Part shown: in pieces, positions 36,601 through 47,659 of the stretch
Layout: each line of letters begins with the position of its first letter
Numbering within the stretch: position 1 is the first letter of the stretch
Made by a program: the position numbers and the translations under genes
DNA from: Takakia lepidozioides
Lineage: Eukaryota; Streptophyta; Takakiopsida; Takakiales; Takakiaceae
Length of the DNA stretch: 64,000 bases
Reading direction: 5' to 3'
Assembly: GCA_030704615.1 (NCBI GenBank)
Contig: CM060731.1
Span: 30,010,001-30,074,000 of the forward strand
Notes under the pieces: generated by a model
Told to the model about the DNA's origin: nothing
The model's input: only the letters and a program-made list of their open reading frames with translations
Database searches by the model: none

Positions 36601-39600
36601 ATTTTCGGAGCCCTGACTGGAAATTCGGCGCCATTTTCCCTAACACCACATGAGGCCTCTAACATCCTGAAATGCAAGGACTTGAAAAAAAGGCAGCGCG
36701 TATGTACCTGTACAAAAGGTGCATTGCTGCTTTGTCCGCGTTCGGCTGGTCGGTGAACTCGTGGCTCCGGCGAGCATCTGCTATCTCCCGAAAGAATAGG
36801 TTGGTTTTGTAGAGCAGAAAGTACCTTGTCACATAGTCGCGTAGGCTCTCTACTGCAGGAGATATCTCCATCTTGAACTGATGTGCTTGTGTGTCCAGCT
36901 GCTCTTGCGCATTCGTCGTCACCTGTGGAGATTCTCCATCAGATCGCTTTCCTGAAAAAATACAATGAATCCACCCCCTACTAGAGTAGAAGCCCCAAAC
37001 GAAGCGTGGGGAAGTACCTGAAACCACCATGTCATGCGGTTCATCCACATGTCGAATGTGGGGTCAGAGAGTTTGTCCGGTTTGGGGAAGCTCCACATGT
37101 CCCTGGTACTTTGGGAACCATTCTAGATTTGGAGCCACCGGGTCTGTCCAACCACCCAGCATATTTGTAAGCGCCAAACACCACAAAAAGGAGTTGTTGC
37201 CACCACAATTTGGTTAAGAATGTATCACCTTTTCTGTTGCATCCACACAGGATGTGGCTAGACGATGGAGCTTCTCCAATGTCATCGTGGGCTTCAGAGC
37301 GCGAGAATAGTGCTTCCCCACCTCCACCAAAAAGTCGGCACCAAGGGCGGGATCAGCTATGGCCACGTACTTTACCATCCGCGACTTGTACTTTATGCGG
37401 GCCCTCACCTCCGCAGCTTTGACATACGATTCGAGTGCCGGGAGGGTTGGATTCTTCTCCTCTGACTCCATGTAGAACCTCCGCGCATGTGCCAAATCCT
37501 GCTGTATTTTTGTCTGTCAAGAATGCGCACATAAGATTAGAGATCCTGCTCAACACAATTTCTTCTATTGGGGGAGGAGATTAGAAATCACGATGAAGAC
37601 CTTTTCTTCTATTGGGGGAGGAGAGACAGATTAGCTCAACAAAACTGTCAGGAGCTGTACCCGAAATATGTAGTCCACCATGGCATCGACGCTCAGCCTA
37701 TACCAGGTTCTGTCTGCCTTTGCCTCCGACTTGCGCATGAGGTCGGCACTGAGGGAATTGGCAAACTCTTGCACCCCCTGCTTCCCGACATCCTTCACTC
37801 GGAAGAGCATATGGGACAAGTTGGTGGCAATGAAGGCATTCTCAGTCACCCTGCAGTGCCACATTTCCATCAAACAATACTGAAATAGGAATTTTCATCA
37901 TATATGAGGATTCGCAATGAAATGACTTCCAAATTCAAAGTCCAAAAGTGAGAGGCGTTGTAACTTACGAGTTGATGTCCGCCATTGCAGCTTTGAGAAG
38001 ACTGCGATCTTTGGGCCCCGCAACCTTCAGCACAACACACTCCACGGCGAAATGCCAATCGAGGTCGTTGGGGTGGGCTTGGGCAATGTGCTCCATCCAT
38101 GCCAGGAGGTGATGATTGCCGTCCCACACGTAGAACATCTTACCGGACAAGTGCTGGAAAAGAGGATCACTAGCAATCGATCTCTCGAACTCCTCATTTC
38201 GCGTTTGCCAATGGGGACCCCATTTGTCCACCTCATCGGAAGTGTGGGCACGGGAAGCTCCGTGGTCATTCTCAATGGAAACGTAAAACGCGGCAGACCC
38301 CATTCGATATCCATCCCGGAAAGAGAATTTCAGCTTGTCGATATCGCCTGGGAGGGCAGGTCTCACCACCTGCAATGACACCAAGCGGCAAAGGGGAATT
38401 CGAAGCTTGGCCGGGTACACCATGCCCCCCAGTACCCTGCCAATGTTGCTGTGGGTTGCCTCCAACATCTTGGCAGTGGCCAACTTCATATCCGCCTCCG
38501 ACATGACGTTTGCTGCAGAGGGGTTTTCCGGCAGCCCACCAGGACCGCCAAATCCAGCCTGTATGCTCCGGGTTTGGGGCCTAGGGATGTCCGGGAGGAT
38601 GTCATCTTGGTCAGAAAGCTCCATGTCGTCCTCCTCAACAGGGTCAGCCACCTGCGAAACCACCTCCAGCACTCTCCCCGTCTCTACTGCCCTCTCCCTG
38701 GCTTCACCTCGAACTTGCACAATCCGTGCTCTTTCTGGTGTTCTTTCCTCTCCTCCACTCTCCACCGTATGGGTAATTGCAGGGGCTGCTCTTGCCCGCG
38801 ATGGTCTAACCGGTGTGTTGATGCCTCTTTGTGGTGTCTTGGAGGGATCCACCGTCTCTGTGCGTCTCTCACTTACATGGGAATCTGTCAGTTCGGAACC
38901 CCTGGCCTCTTCAGTGGCCTTTTCTCTTTCCTCCTGGCTAGCCTTGTGTCTTGCCTGTTCTCTTGCCCTCTCTTTTGCCCTCTCACGGGCTTTCTGTTTC
39001 TTATTAGGGCTAGCAGCAGGGGAGCCCGGATGGACGACCACCTTTGAGGTAGGCGAACTGACACCCTCGCGCGCACTGCGAACTCCCCCCTCCGCAGCCC
39101 GTGACGGCTCTCGCGCCGGGGATTGCACGTGCTTGGCTTTCTTCTTCTTCTTTGCTTGGACGGGCCCTACTGCTTCTGCATCAACAACCTCCATTGCCGG
39201 ATCTGCTGTTCTCACTTCCTCACGCCCTTCACCTGCCATGAGGCCTGCACCAACCTCCCCAATGCATATTCTGTCGTACTCTCGCTGCAGGTCCTCCCGT
39301 CCACCAACAAAAGGTTGAAGTTTGTCCTCTCGCTCCAAGGTGGGCGGTTCAAACATGCGATGAGTTGCAGCAGTCGATGATACCACCAGCGTGCCGGGCT
39401 CGTCGTCACTCTGTCATTCCCAAAATCGTGAGAACCAACATCGGTGCCAAAACCAGCATCGCAACCACCATAGCAACAATCGTGTAACAAAAATGAAAAC
39501 ATAACAAGTTTAGGAAGTATAGAGAGCCATGCAACAACAATGAAAACAAATGCAACCATTGCCTGAGAATGACATGCACAAGCAGCCTTCTCCAGAGCTG

Positions 39601-39834
39601 CCGGATTTGCACACGCATTGCAAACAATCTAAGGTTCACTCAACTATCTAAGGTTCACTCATCCAGCGAAGCCAAGATGAAGATGCAAAAACAAAGCGAG
39701 GCAACAAAGCAAAAGCGAAAGCGAAATCGAACAAAGCGAAAGCAGAAGTGGCTTGCCTGAGAGTACTCGGCTTCAGTTGGCGCGGGTTGTGAGCAAGACA
39801 CTGGAATCTCCTGCTGGAGCTTCAGTTTGGCCAT
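33640..39834 (-). CDS. ParB-like / N4-N6 DNA methyltransferase-like fusion protein, transposon cargo
   Basis: Ten exons were read by eye with matching phases: 39834-39757 (GC donor), 39410-37969, 37850-37661, 37513-37229, 37122-37018, 36922-36708, 35778-34661, 34572-34308, 34223-34025 and 33895 to about 33640. They give about 1,380 residues. Residues 40-330 are charged and Lys/Arg/Glu-rich, probably nuclear. Residues 360-465 look ParB-like: KLRIPLCRLVSLQ, KLKFSFRDGYRMGSAAFYVS, then FYVWDGNHHLLAW in place of the DGxHR box. The C-terminal third has ACDMILLDIPDG (a weakened DPPY, motif IV) before RSPAFIQTLMEMC and ILDLTCGTGASMWAG...FAFEPD (motif I and the next acidic strand). This is the order of beta-class amino-methyltransferases. 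Catalysis is doubtful because DPPY is altered. The frame slips at a poly-G run near 34955-34970 and near 35605, which may be sequencing error. A short acidic tail (33440-33640) is open in another frame. Confidence 0.72.
35870..36640. repeat. Array A: 95/75-bp tandem repeats inside a methyltransferase intron
   Basis: ATGGCGCCGAATTTCCAGTT and the inverted pair TAGGGACTTAGCC / GGCTAAGTCCCTGAA alternate. GGCGCC sites fall at 36025, 36120, 36215, 36290, 36365, 36460 and 36555, so the step is 95, 95, 75, 75, 95, 95. The whole array lies in the intron between the exons ending at 36708 and beginning at 35778, and it can form long hairpins. Confidence 0.88.
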
Positions 39835-40189
39835 GCGAGAGATTGGGCCGTCGTCCGTAGTACAGAGCTTTCAACTTCCGCCGCGGTCTGGATGTGAGGT
39901 CTCTCTCAGGAGAGCCACGCCCTTCAGGCGGCATAAGTCCCAACCAAAATGGAAAAAGATCTCCGTTTTTGGGGTACATGCCTCGAATAGCATGTTAAGG
40001 CAAGATTAGCATCAGATTTAGGGTACGTATCCAGGAAGCCATGTGTCGCCAGCCCGAATGAAAACGGACGGCGGTGGACATTTATTGCCCAACTGCGCAA
40101 TTAAATGTTGGATGAAGCCCTCCATGTCGGATAAAAAAACGACGGAACTCGGCCCGGAATTTCCAACGTATAGGTAATTCGGAGCGCTG

Positions 40190-40920
40190 CAGGATGGAAA
40201 TCCGGCGCCGGATTTCCATCCTGCAGGTAATTCGAAGCGCAGCATGATGGAAATTCAGCGCGGAATTTCCATCCTGCAAGGTAGGGCGGCGCGCGAAATT
40301 TCCCTCACGCAGGTAATTCAGAAGCGGATGGATGGAAATCCAGCGCCGGATTTCCATCCGCGCAGGTAGGGCGGCGCGCGAAATTTCCCTCACGCAGGTA
40401 ATTCGGAAGCGGATGGATGGAAATCCGGCGCCGGATTTCCATCCGCGCAGGTAGGGCGGCGCGCGAAATTTCCCTCACGCAGGTAATTCGGAAGCGGATG
40501 GATGGAAATCCGGCGCCGGATTTCCATCCGCGCAGGTAGGGCGGCGCGCAAAATTTCCCTCACGCAGGTAATTCGGAGGCGGATGGATGGAAATCCGGCG
40601 CCAGATTTCCATCCGCGCAGGTAGGGGGGCGCGCGAAATTTCCCTCACGCGGGTAATTCGGAGGCGGATGGATGGAAATCCGGCGCCGGATTTCCATCCG
40701 CGCAAGTAGGGGGGCGCGCGAAATTTCCCTCACGCAGGTAATTCGGAAGCGGATGGATGGAAATCCGACGCCGAATTTCCATCCTACAGGTAATTCGAAT
40801 CCCGGATGGATGGAAATCCGGCGCCGAATTTCCATCCAGCAGGTAAGTCGGATCGCTGGCGTATGGATATTCAGCGCCGAATTTCCATTCTGCAGGTATT
40901 TCGAAGCGCTGAATTACCTT
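40190..40920. repeat. Array B: 85-bp repeats built on a 30-bp palindrome
   Basis: The core is the perfect palindrome GAAATCCGGCGCCGGATTTC, extended outward by GGATG/CATCC. Copies begin at 40326, 40411, 40496, 40581, 40666 and 40751, with a further copy at 40192-40221 and degenerate ones to 40920. A second conserved block, GCGCGCGAAATTTCCCTCACG, lies between palindromes. The array sits in the gap between the two divergent genes of element 1. The protein frames across it (MEIRRRISIHP-type) are artefacts of the repeat. Confidence 0.92.
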
Positions 40921-41054
40921 CCTGCAGGTAATTCTGAGCGTGTCCGATTGATTTTTCGGAGAAAAACAAACTAAACTGTTTGTTTTGTGGCTGAAGTGCA
41001 CTTGTAGACACGTTTTTCTTGGAATCCTTGACTGCGGCGCGCAAATCGGAACAG

Positions 41055-42100
41055 CCTCAGACGGAAATTCGGCGCCGTTTTTCCATTCTAGGAGGTTTTT
41101 ACGACTTCCTTTGAGGGGGCCCCGATGGAAATTCGGCGCCGAATTTCCATCCGGGGGATGGTCTCTGTCGGAGACGTGCCGGCCTCTCTGCCGCTCTGTT
41201 GGATATTCGGTGCCGAATTTCCGTCCGGGGGTTGAAATATGATGGCCAGGTGCCGGCGTCACCCCCCTCCCCGATTGCATTGGAACGGCCCCGGATGGAA
41301 ATTCGGTGCCGTTTTTCCATCTGGGGAGGTTTTTATGTTGACCAGTTTTTGGCCTGACCCCCCGACACGGTCTCCTTTGGGGGGGCCCGGATGGAAATTC
41401 GGCGCCGAATCTCCATCCAGGGGATGCTCTCTGTCGAACACGTGCCGGCCTCTACGCCTGAGGCGACTTCATCCGGGCGTCCCCTGTTGGATATTCGGTG
41501 CCGAATTTCCGTCCGGGGATTGAAATGTGACGGCCAGGTGCCGGCCTCTCCCCCCTCCCCGACTGCATCCGAACCGCCCCAGATGGAAATTGGGTGCCGT
41601 TTTTCCATCTGGGGATGTTTTTTATGCCAGCCAGTTTTCGGCCTGACCCCCCGACACGACTTCCTTTGGGGGGGCCCGGATGGAAATTCGGCACCGAATC
41701 TCCATCCAGGGGATGTTCTCTGTCGCACACGCGCCGGCCTCTGTGCCCGAGGCGACTTCATCCGAGCTTCCCCTGTTGTATATTCGGTGCCAAATTTCCG
41801 TCCGGGGGTTGTAATGTGAGGGCCAGATGGCGGCCTTTCCCCCGAGCCGACTGCATCCGAAAGGCCTCGGATGGAAATTCGGCGTCGTTTTTCCATCCGT
41901 GGAGGTTTTTATGTCGGTCAGTTTTCGGCCTGACCCCCCGACATGACTTCCTTTGGGGGGATCCGAATGGAAATTCGGCGCTGAATTTCCATCCGGGGGA
42001 TATTCTCTGTCGGACAGGTGCCGACATCTCTGCCCCGGACGACTTCATCCGTGCGGCCCCTGTTGGATATTGGGTGCCGAATTTCCATTCGGGGTAGTAA
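41055..42100. repeat. Array C: palindromes every 70-100 bp upstream of the transposase
   Basis: Twelve or so copies of a GGAAATTCGG-NN-CCGAATTTCC type palindrome lie near 41062, 41129, 41200, 41295, 41392, 41488, 41583, 41679, 41777, 41870, 41966 and 42063. They are separated by three alternating spacer types, so the true repeat is a higher-order unit of about 285 bp. The array ends about 290 bp before the transposase ATG. Confidence 0.9.
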
Positions 42101-42391
42101 TGTGACGGCACGGTGCTGGCTTCTCCCCTTCAGCCGACATCATCCGGACGGCCCCCCACTTTCTGACTGCATACCGTTGGCAGTTATTGCGCAAAGACCA
42201 GGGGCCGCATTCCGGAGACAAGGTTCATTAACACTCTGACTGTGGATTTTTGAGATAGTTGGCTCCCTGGATTTGGATCAGGCTTCGTCGCTCGGACAAA
42301 TCGGCACCGCATTCCTTCCCATCGCTGCATCCCCCTTCTACCAGGGAGCTTCCCCACACGCCATCCTGGCAGTCTTGTGTGCATATCTCCC

Positions 42392-45300
42392 ATGGCGGAA
42401 AACCCAAGCGCTACAGTGTACTGCCCTCCTCACGAGCATAGAGCTTCATTTCCGTGCAGAGGGGACATCTGCCGGGTGATGGAGAAATATCTGTGCGTTC
42501 GATACCAACTGAAACCAGGGTCGGTTTTTTTGGAGGAGGAAAGGAAGGACTCAAACGGCCTTGTTGTCGAGAGTATTGTTGTGCTCCACGATGATTTCGG
42601 CGATGACAGGGAATGGCGAGTTCCACCATCGGACAGCGTCATATACAGGGCTGTTGGGGACTTCATTTGCCCGCCAAATGCACCTTCTATCCTGGCGCCT
42701 TCCACGAAACAATCCGCGAATCAGAGAGTGGCTACCTCAAAGAGAGAAGTCCGCAACGAAGTAAATCCAGAGCCGAACCCATCCATGAAGATGAGCGAGA
42801 ACCGGGTTGTTCACAACCTGTCCGACTCAGACGAGGTCATGGAAGTTCCGAGGTCGTCCTGGAGATCAGGCAAGTCCTCAATGGACGTCAGTGGAGGAAG
42901 CACGAGCACCGCAGTTCGATCTATTCTTGAAATTTTGCGAGGGCTTCACCTGGAGGGACACCGATCGGAGCTGGCCGGGCTGGACTACAGCAAGTTCGCA
43001 ATTAAATCGGTTACATGCCTTCCCGTCGACGTCGACGGTAATATCTTCTTTGAGTTCCCTCCTCGGGCGGACTACTCGAGGGCGTCCGGAATGTTGACAG
43101 ATATGGATAGAAAACATGACGGTCATCCTTGGTGCGTTACCAAAACCACCAGCATGAAGATGCTCGATGGTGTGCGGGTGCGCTACGTTGTTTGTGCGGG
43201 CGCGTTGCGGTGTTTCTCCCCAACTTGCTTCCACTTTAAATCCAGAGGTCACAGGAACGAGACCAATTGGACAGGCACAGCTCATCAACCATTTCGAGCT
43301 CAGGAGAAGGTTCCGAACTCCACATTTAAGTGTGCGCATTGCAAAGAACCACCACACTGCATGTCTGCTTGTAATGCCAAGCAGTTCCATGTGTTGCACC
43401 GTTTCCCTGACCTCACCCGAGCTTGCATACACGTTGGATCCCATTGTCACAAATTGGCGAGGGGGAACTCGCGGGAGGCTGCCCACGAGGCAGAGCAGCT
43501 CGTTCAGGAGGAGGTTAAGTTGAGACCGGGTGCCAAACCTAAACAGATACAGCTCCAAGCCGCCCATAAGATGGCGTTGGCCAGAATTATGTCGGAAGAC
43601 GGCTCCGACAGAGTTCCTCTCGATGACAAGGAAATGGAGGCATTGCTGGAGTCGGTGTCCCACGTCTGTTCACCGAATGTCCGAAACCACATTGTGTCAT
43701 GCAAACAGAAAATTGGGTGTGGCTCGGATATGCACTCCATTCTGGAGGTGAAGCGACGATGTGGATATGACTACATTCATGGAAGTCGGTTTCCAGGACA
43801 AGGGACTGAGGCAGATCGTTGTTTCGTATTCAAAATGTCCACGTGTGGACCTGGCAGCGGCGTCAAACTGGTCCACAGGATGACGAGTGGGGACTTGTCA
43901 AACAGTTAGGTCATGTTCGACCATATCAAGCGAATTACAAATCACCAGTGGGTGACAATGGGTGCACATGTCTACGACACCCACTGCAGGATGCTAATGA
44001 CAATTGCTATTTGTGAGATGAAAGGAGAGGACACACAATTGGAGATGCTTCTTTGGCAGGGAATAAACGAAGAGATGGCCAAGGCGGGATTGCCCCCTCC
44101 CAATTTCCGTGGTTTCATGGCGGACAACGCACAACCAAATTGGGCTGCCATCCGAAGGGTATACGGGGAAGACCCCAATGTTCCCATGGAAGGCAAGGAG
44201 AGATCTTGTGGGTTCCATTTTCTGCAGAGCCTTTCGCAGTACACAACCAAGCTCGTGGCGCCAGATTTTAGAGAGGAGCACCGTTCCATGTGCCTTGCGT
44301 GGAAGCGCGTTCCCACCTTGGATGATGCAGAGACACAGTTTGCATGTATACGGGCTTGGTGGACATCGTCAGGTACTGTAAGGAAATCAGACGAGGGAGC
44401 AATGGTCAGTTGGCTAGCATGGTGGCATTATCGTTTCCTCCAGTTCGGCGACTATATACGGGAGGTGAGTTGCACGAATTCGCGTCCCGTTGAATATTAT
44501 TCTTGGCCATATTTGTAACTTGCTTGTAACCTCAACATGTGCTTGTGCAGGAAATGTGTCTCGACTCCGACACCGACATGCCCACGACAAACATGGCCGA
44601 ATCAGTGCACTCTTCCTGGCGTGCCTCCTCTGCGGCGCATCTGGTGGACATCCTCACTGCCACAACGGAGGACATTGTGAGGTCAATTATGCAGCAAAGC
44701 AGGTACAACGAGTTCTTGAAAGGGAAACAGTGGGGCTTGGGGCCGGACAGGCAGGAAATGCTGATGCGGACTGCCTCTAGATCGAAGAATCCTCGGAAGT
44801 GAGCGGCGGCCTTGCGAGAGGGCCTTGGGGACACGCCATTGCTGCGAAGAGGCCAACATTTGGAAGGAGATGTTCATACCCGTCCAGTGAGACAAAGACT
44901 TGACGAGGCACCTGGTGGAGAAGAGGATTCATGGCGAGCTAACAAGAATATTCGCACGCTCCCTCGTGATCCGGTGATGTTGCCCGAGGAGGTCTCGTCG
45001 AGCACCGCAAGTCCTGCACGTTCAAGATCGCCATCTCCTTTGAGCACAGGGTGCGTGCCCCGGCAACATAACGAGCCATCTGTAGTAAAGCAGTACAACA
45101 TTCCCATTGTGGAGACAAGAGTGTCGGAGTCATATTGGAGAATTGCGAGGACATTGCCGGCATTTCGAGGGAAGTGCTGCGCCATCCGGGTGGATACGAG
45201 AGCACGCTGTGGTGAGATGATTCGGAGGAATCCACACGGTGCTGTACCTGCACCTTGTTTCAGCGGCAGATTTTTGACTCCCACATTTGCTCACGCCACA

Positions 45301-45969
45301 ACGCAGACATTTTGGTTCTGTAGGCACGACATAATGACCTGTGTATTTGGCAAGCCCAAGTACGGGATTCAGGGAATGTCGGAGCCTCCGGGCGTCTGGC
45401 CTGTTGCACCGGGTTGCAGCCTCTCTCAGAATGAGGCGGATGCTCTATCTGCAGTAGGATTTTGAATGGTGCAACGCACAGACATCCCGGCCCACGCATT
45501 TCCGGTTCCTCAGACCCAACAATTGCAGACTGCTCGGTCCAGTAAAGACGGATTGGACAATTCTGCACATCCCACAATGCGATTCGGAAGAGTGAAGAGA
45601 CGACACCCTCCCAACAAGTTGAATGAGACTCGGATTGCCAATGCTCTTGGGATGGCTTGCACTATTCAGAGCTCCGTGGACGTACCCCCACCCGGCCTTG
45701 GGCGTGTGTATCGGATGGCAACGGCCGGCTCGGCTGTACGCGACGATGTATACACAATTACGATTGGAGTGGAGCCGACTTGCAATTGTACGGACTTCTC
45801 GTTGATGGAAGCAAAGAAGGGTTCGAAGTATTATCCGTGCAAGCATCTGTATTACATTTACCTGAAGAGGTTGAGGATGAACGTGACTATTGATGACTTT
45901 ATTCATGCACCGGCGTTGAGCGTGAACGAGCTGCACAAACTCCTCCTTAGGGATTCCAGAAATCATTGA
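42392..45969 (+). pseudogene. Mutator-like SWIM-domain transposase of element 1, three nonsense codons
   Basis: The start ATG at 42392 (MAENPSATVYCPP) aligns with MAPNSYAIVCCPP in element 2. A zinc-rich region (CFSPTCFHF, FKCAHCKEPPHC, ACIHVGSHCHK) resembles WRKY/GCM1-type DNA-binding modules. The catalytic part includes FRGFMADNAQPNWAAIRRVYG, SCGFH and NMAESVHSSW, as in Mutator-like D..D..E cores. The C-terminus has the SWIM pattern CNC...CKH (PTCNCTD to YPCKHLYYIYLKRL). One intron runs 44465-44550. Three stops interrupt the frame where element 2 has W, W and R: TAG at 43907, TGA near 44800 and TGA near 45463. There are no frameshifts. Transposases of this type cut at the terminal repeats and leave 9-bp duplications. 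Confidence 0.87.
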
Positions 45970-46119
45970 TGGGGCAAAGGGAATCCTCCATATGGATATT
46001 TTCAATTGCATTTTGTTGTATCAAACTTTTTTTTGCAGTATAATGAAATGCACCCCAAAACTCCTGGAATGAGGCAATATTCCATTCAAATTGAGATCCA
46101 ACAGAAGCAGTTGTGGGGC

Positions 46120-46560
46120 CATTTCTGGAAAAATGGCGCCGAATTTCTCTTTTTGGGGCCGAAAACTGGCTAAGTCCCAACATGCACTGGTACCTGTGTC
46201 TGGGAAAATGGCGCCGAATTTCTCTTTTTTGGGCCGAAATCTGGCTAAGTCTCAACATGCACTGGTACCGTGTTTGGAAAAATGGCGTCGAATTTCCCTA
46301 TTTTGGGCCGAAATCTGGCTAAGTCCCAACATGCACTGGTACAGTGTCTGGAAAAATGGCGTCGAATTTCCCTATTTTGCGCCGAAAACTGGCTAAGTCC
46401 GAACATGCACTGGAAAATTGGCGCCGAATTACCTGTCATGAGGGGACCTATAGCCGCGGAATTCGGCACCATTTTTCGCCAGAGAGACCTATTACCGCGA
46501 AATACGTCGCCGTTTTTTCAGGTTACGGACCCTATTACCGCGAAATTCGGCTCCATATTT
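46120..46560. repeat. Array D: 75-bp repeats near the right end of element 1
   Basis: Units contain GGAAAAATGGCGCCGAATTT then TTTGGGGCCGAAAACTGGC and TAAGTCCCAACATGCACTGG. GGCGCC/GGCGTC sites lie at 46135, 46210, 46285 and 46359. The GGCTAAGTCCC block is shared with array A at the other side of the element. Confidence 0.88.
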
Positions 46561-46744
46561 GCACATGTCGCTGGGAATTGGCATGAGCAGAAGACGAAAT
46601 ATCATGAGCACAACTGTCAAAACTACAATTTTCCCTTCAAGGGGCCGAATAATATATTTGTTTTTCCTGACACATTGCATTAAATTAATGTTTTTATTGT
46701 TTTTTATTTTCAAAATTTGTACTTCTGCTCATGAAAACCAATTG

Positions 46745-46792
46745 TTTTACTACTCCGCTCATGCCGCTCATGCTCATGAAATAGCTAACCTC
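46745..46792 (-). repeat. Right terminal inverted repeat of element 1
   Basis: Read inward on the minus strand it starts GAGGTTAG, then CTATTTCATGAGC and CATGAGCGG iterations. It matches the left end of element 2 at 19 of 21 positions. Confidence 0.88.
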
Positions 46793-46801
46793 GTGTGGTG
46801 A
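46793..46801. repeat. Right target-site duplication of element 1
   Basis: GTGTGGTGA is identical to 33229-33237. Confidence 0.88.
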
Positions 46802-47640
46802 TAGTCATATACATAACTTTGACAGAGGTCAAATGCTTTACGAAAAAATTCAAATAGAAATGCATTTGATGAGAGGTTGTGTAAATAGAAATACTTACCT
46901 CCATAAAAATGCATGCCGAAAGGAGAACACCATAACATAAGTCACAATAATAATTAAACGTAGGGCATAGCAGAAGAGAAGTTCATACAACAGCAGGAGA
47001 GCACATGAAGCAAGACCTCCCAACAAATGTGAGAGTAGGCAAAGATGAAAGGCTCAAAACCAAATAATTGCAAATTCATCTATACGGAAAATCACATAAA
47101 GTCATATGTGTTTCTATGACTGCTAGAAGTAACCAAAGTCTACCAATACTAGTCAAGTCAATCCCCTAATGTCCAAGTGCAATGAAATTAATGTGATACT
47201 CATCCGTTCAGCACTTTTGGACAAAAAGTAGTATATATACCTGCATTGCCAAGCTGTATCTTCCTATGTCGCGCACCTCACTTCGGAAAGTTCCCCTTCA
47301 AGTCATAGTTACTTGCTTTGATGCGCGCGCCTAACTCCCAAACTGGCCGTCGGGCCAACTCGGAGCTTCGGCTGCTCACCGGGACATAACGGTCTCCCTT
47401 TGCTCCTCCAACAAACCCTCCACATATTTGGACCTAGTAGAAATTCCCTTTGGTAGATGACAGTCCGGAATAACTCCCCACACCTTGGTCGCTTTCCGGC
47501 TCGCACGCTCACTCACTAGTTTTTGGACACCAACCGGCTTACACCGTTATCGGGGTTACTACTCCCTATATATACTTTTGTGACTGTCCGCGGGGGTTTC
47601 ACAAACAACCAGTCGTTTTATGGTGAACCACCACGAAAAC
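46802..47640. other. Spacer and probable LTR edge
   Basis: No coding region is seen. A minus-strand TATATAGGGAG promoter-like box lies near 47566-47577, consistent with this being LTR or LTR-flanking DNA of the minus-strand Gypsy element to the right. Confidence 0.35.
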
Positions 47641-47659
47641 CCTCGACTCCCGGTGATGA

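Larger units (their letters stand above)
33238..46792. mobile_element. Element 1: 13.55 kb Mutator-like DNA transposon with methyltransferase cargo
   Basis: The ends are inverted repeats. The left starts GGGGGCTG and the right, read inward, starts GAGGTTAG; both continue CTATTTCATGAGC. 17 of 21 positions agree, then both turn into CATGAGCGG-rich repeats. Exact 9-bp direct duplications flank the ends. Inside are two divergent genes: a ParB-methyltransferase-like gene on the minus strand (33640-39834) and a SWIM-type transposase pseudogene on the plus strand (42392-45969). Four palindrome-rich arrays occupy much of the rest. The transposase carries three nonsense codons, so this copy cannot supply a full-length transposase unless stops are read through. 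Confidence 0.9.

Noticed and set aside
35870-36640. CRISPR-like array
   Set aside because: The units are 75-95 bp with no unique spacers, contain inverted pairs, and lie in a plant transposon intron.
38335-39318. 327-residue plus-strand frame opposite the methyltransferase-like gene
   Set aside because: It is a Ser/Leu-rich shadow of the charged minus-strand exon, whose phases and splice sites are consistent.
40475-41896. Long Arg-rich frames (MEIRRRISIHP-like) on both strands
   Set aside because: They are translations of palindromic tandem repeats; the same peptide appears on both strands because the unit is its own reverse complement.
42878-43663. 261-residue minus-strand frame over the transposase
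   Set aside because: It is the antisense of a transposase conserved between two elements.
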